6,227 nt of DNA, from contig JABMNB010000396.1 of the NCBI GenBank assembly GCA_013205335.1, positions 1 through 6,227 of the forward strand, in the 5' to 3' direction. The position numbers and the translations under genes are program-made. The first letter of the stretch is position 1. Every line of letters starts with the position of its first letter. Positions 6,040-6,227 of the stretch are shown here, piece after piece. The notes under the pieces are model-generated. The model did not search any database. It saw only the letters and a list, made by a program, of their open reading frames with translations, and was not told the origin of the DNA. This DNA comes from Rhodospirillales bacterium (GTDB lineage Bacteria > Pseudomonadota > Alphaproteobacteria > Reyranellales > Reyranellaceae).

Positions 6040-6227
6040 TCAGTCCTTGCGGCGCAGCAGGCCGTAAGCGGCGCCGGCGATCGCGCCCCCCAGCAGCGGC
6101 GCCACCCAGAACAGCCAGAGTTGAGACAAGGCCGCGCCGCCCACGAACAGCGCCGGCGCCGTGCTGCGCGCGGGATTCACGGACGTATTGGTCACCGGAA
6201 TGCTCACCAGGTGAATCAGCGTGAGCG
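6040..6227 (-). CDS. aqpZ: Aquaporin Z, C-terminal part only
   Basis: The last 61 codons of an aquaporin Z-type water channel run in from the right edge and stop at TGA (6040-6042). The stretch SIPVTNTSVNPARSTAPALF carries the second NPA box with the following arginine of the selectivity filter, and TNTSVNPARS is characteristic of bacterial AqpZ as opposed to glycerol facilitators. The remaining part, LSQLWLFWVAPLLGGAIAG, is the final transmembrane helix, followed by a short basic end, LLRRKD. The N-terminal half, with the first NPA box, lies outside the window. The stop is 60 bp ahead of the exported-protein gene on the same strand, so read-through into the cyclase unit is possible. No strong terminator is visible in between. 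Confidence 0.95.
   Translation of the reverse strand, partial: LTLIHLVSIPVTNTSVNPARSTAPALFVGGAALSQLWLFWVAPLLGGAIAGAAYGLLRRKD

Overview
This window looks like a piece of an alphaproteobacterial genome. The basis is a G+C content of roughly two thirds by eye, GTG and TTG starts, long antisense shadow ORFs in every gene, and protein types common in Rhizobiales and Rhodospirillales. No marker gene fixes the genus. I recognise seven protein-coding genes, two of them cut by the window edges. I see no RNA gene, CRISPR array, insertion sequence or integrase.

Layout, left to right. Bases 1-142 are a perfect spacer-free palindrome at the left edge. It interrupts a minus-strand selO gene (SelO/YdiU protein adenylyltransferase) whose C-terminus is missing. 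Five bases upstream of selO, on the same strand, is a gene for a 121-residue exported protein with two cysteines in its mature part. A 73-bp intergenic region separates this minus-strand pair from a divergent plus-strand pair: a zinc-dependent histone-deacetylase-family hydrolase with all catalytic residues present, and then a predicted small outer-membrane beta-barrel protein. The barrel gene converges, across only 24 bp, on a minus-strand gene for a membrane-bound class III adenylate cyclase with a large periplasmic sensor region and a HAMP linker. Upstream of the cyclase by 22 bp is a second 121-residue exported protein, again with two mature cysteines. Upstream of that, at the right edge, is the 3' end of an aquaporin Z gene.

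How the genes may work together. Three transcription units are likely: exported protein plus selO (minus), deacetylase plus barrel protein (plus), and exported protein plus cyclase (minus), possibly starting at or before aqpZ. The most suggestive pairing is a small periplasmic protein made just ahead of a cyclase that senses the periplasm. A role as ligand or sensor partner is only an inference from position.

The most striking raw-sequence signal is the 142-bp palindrome. It breaks selO exactly at its axis and abuts the window end, so an assembly fold-back artefact is the leading explanation and a hairpin replicon end the less likely one.
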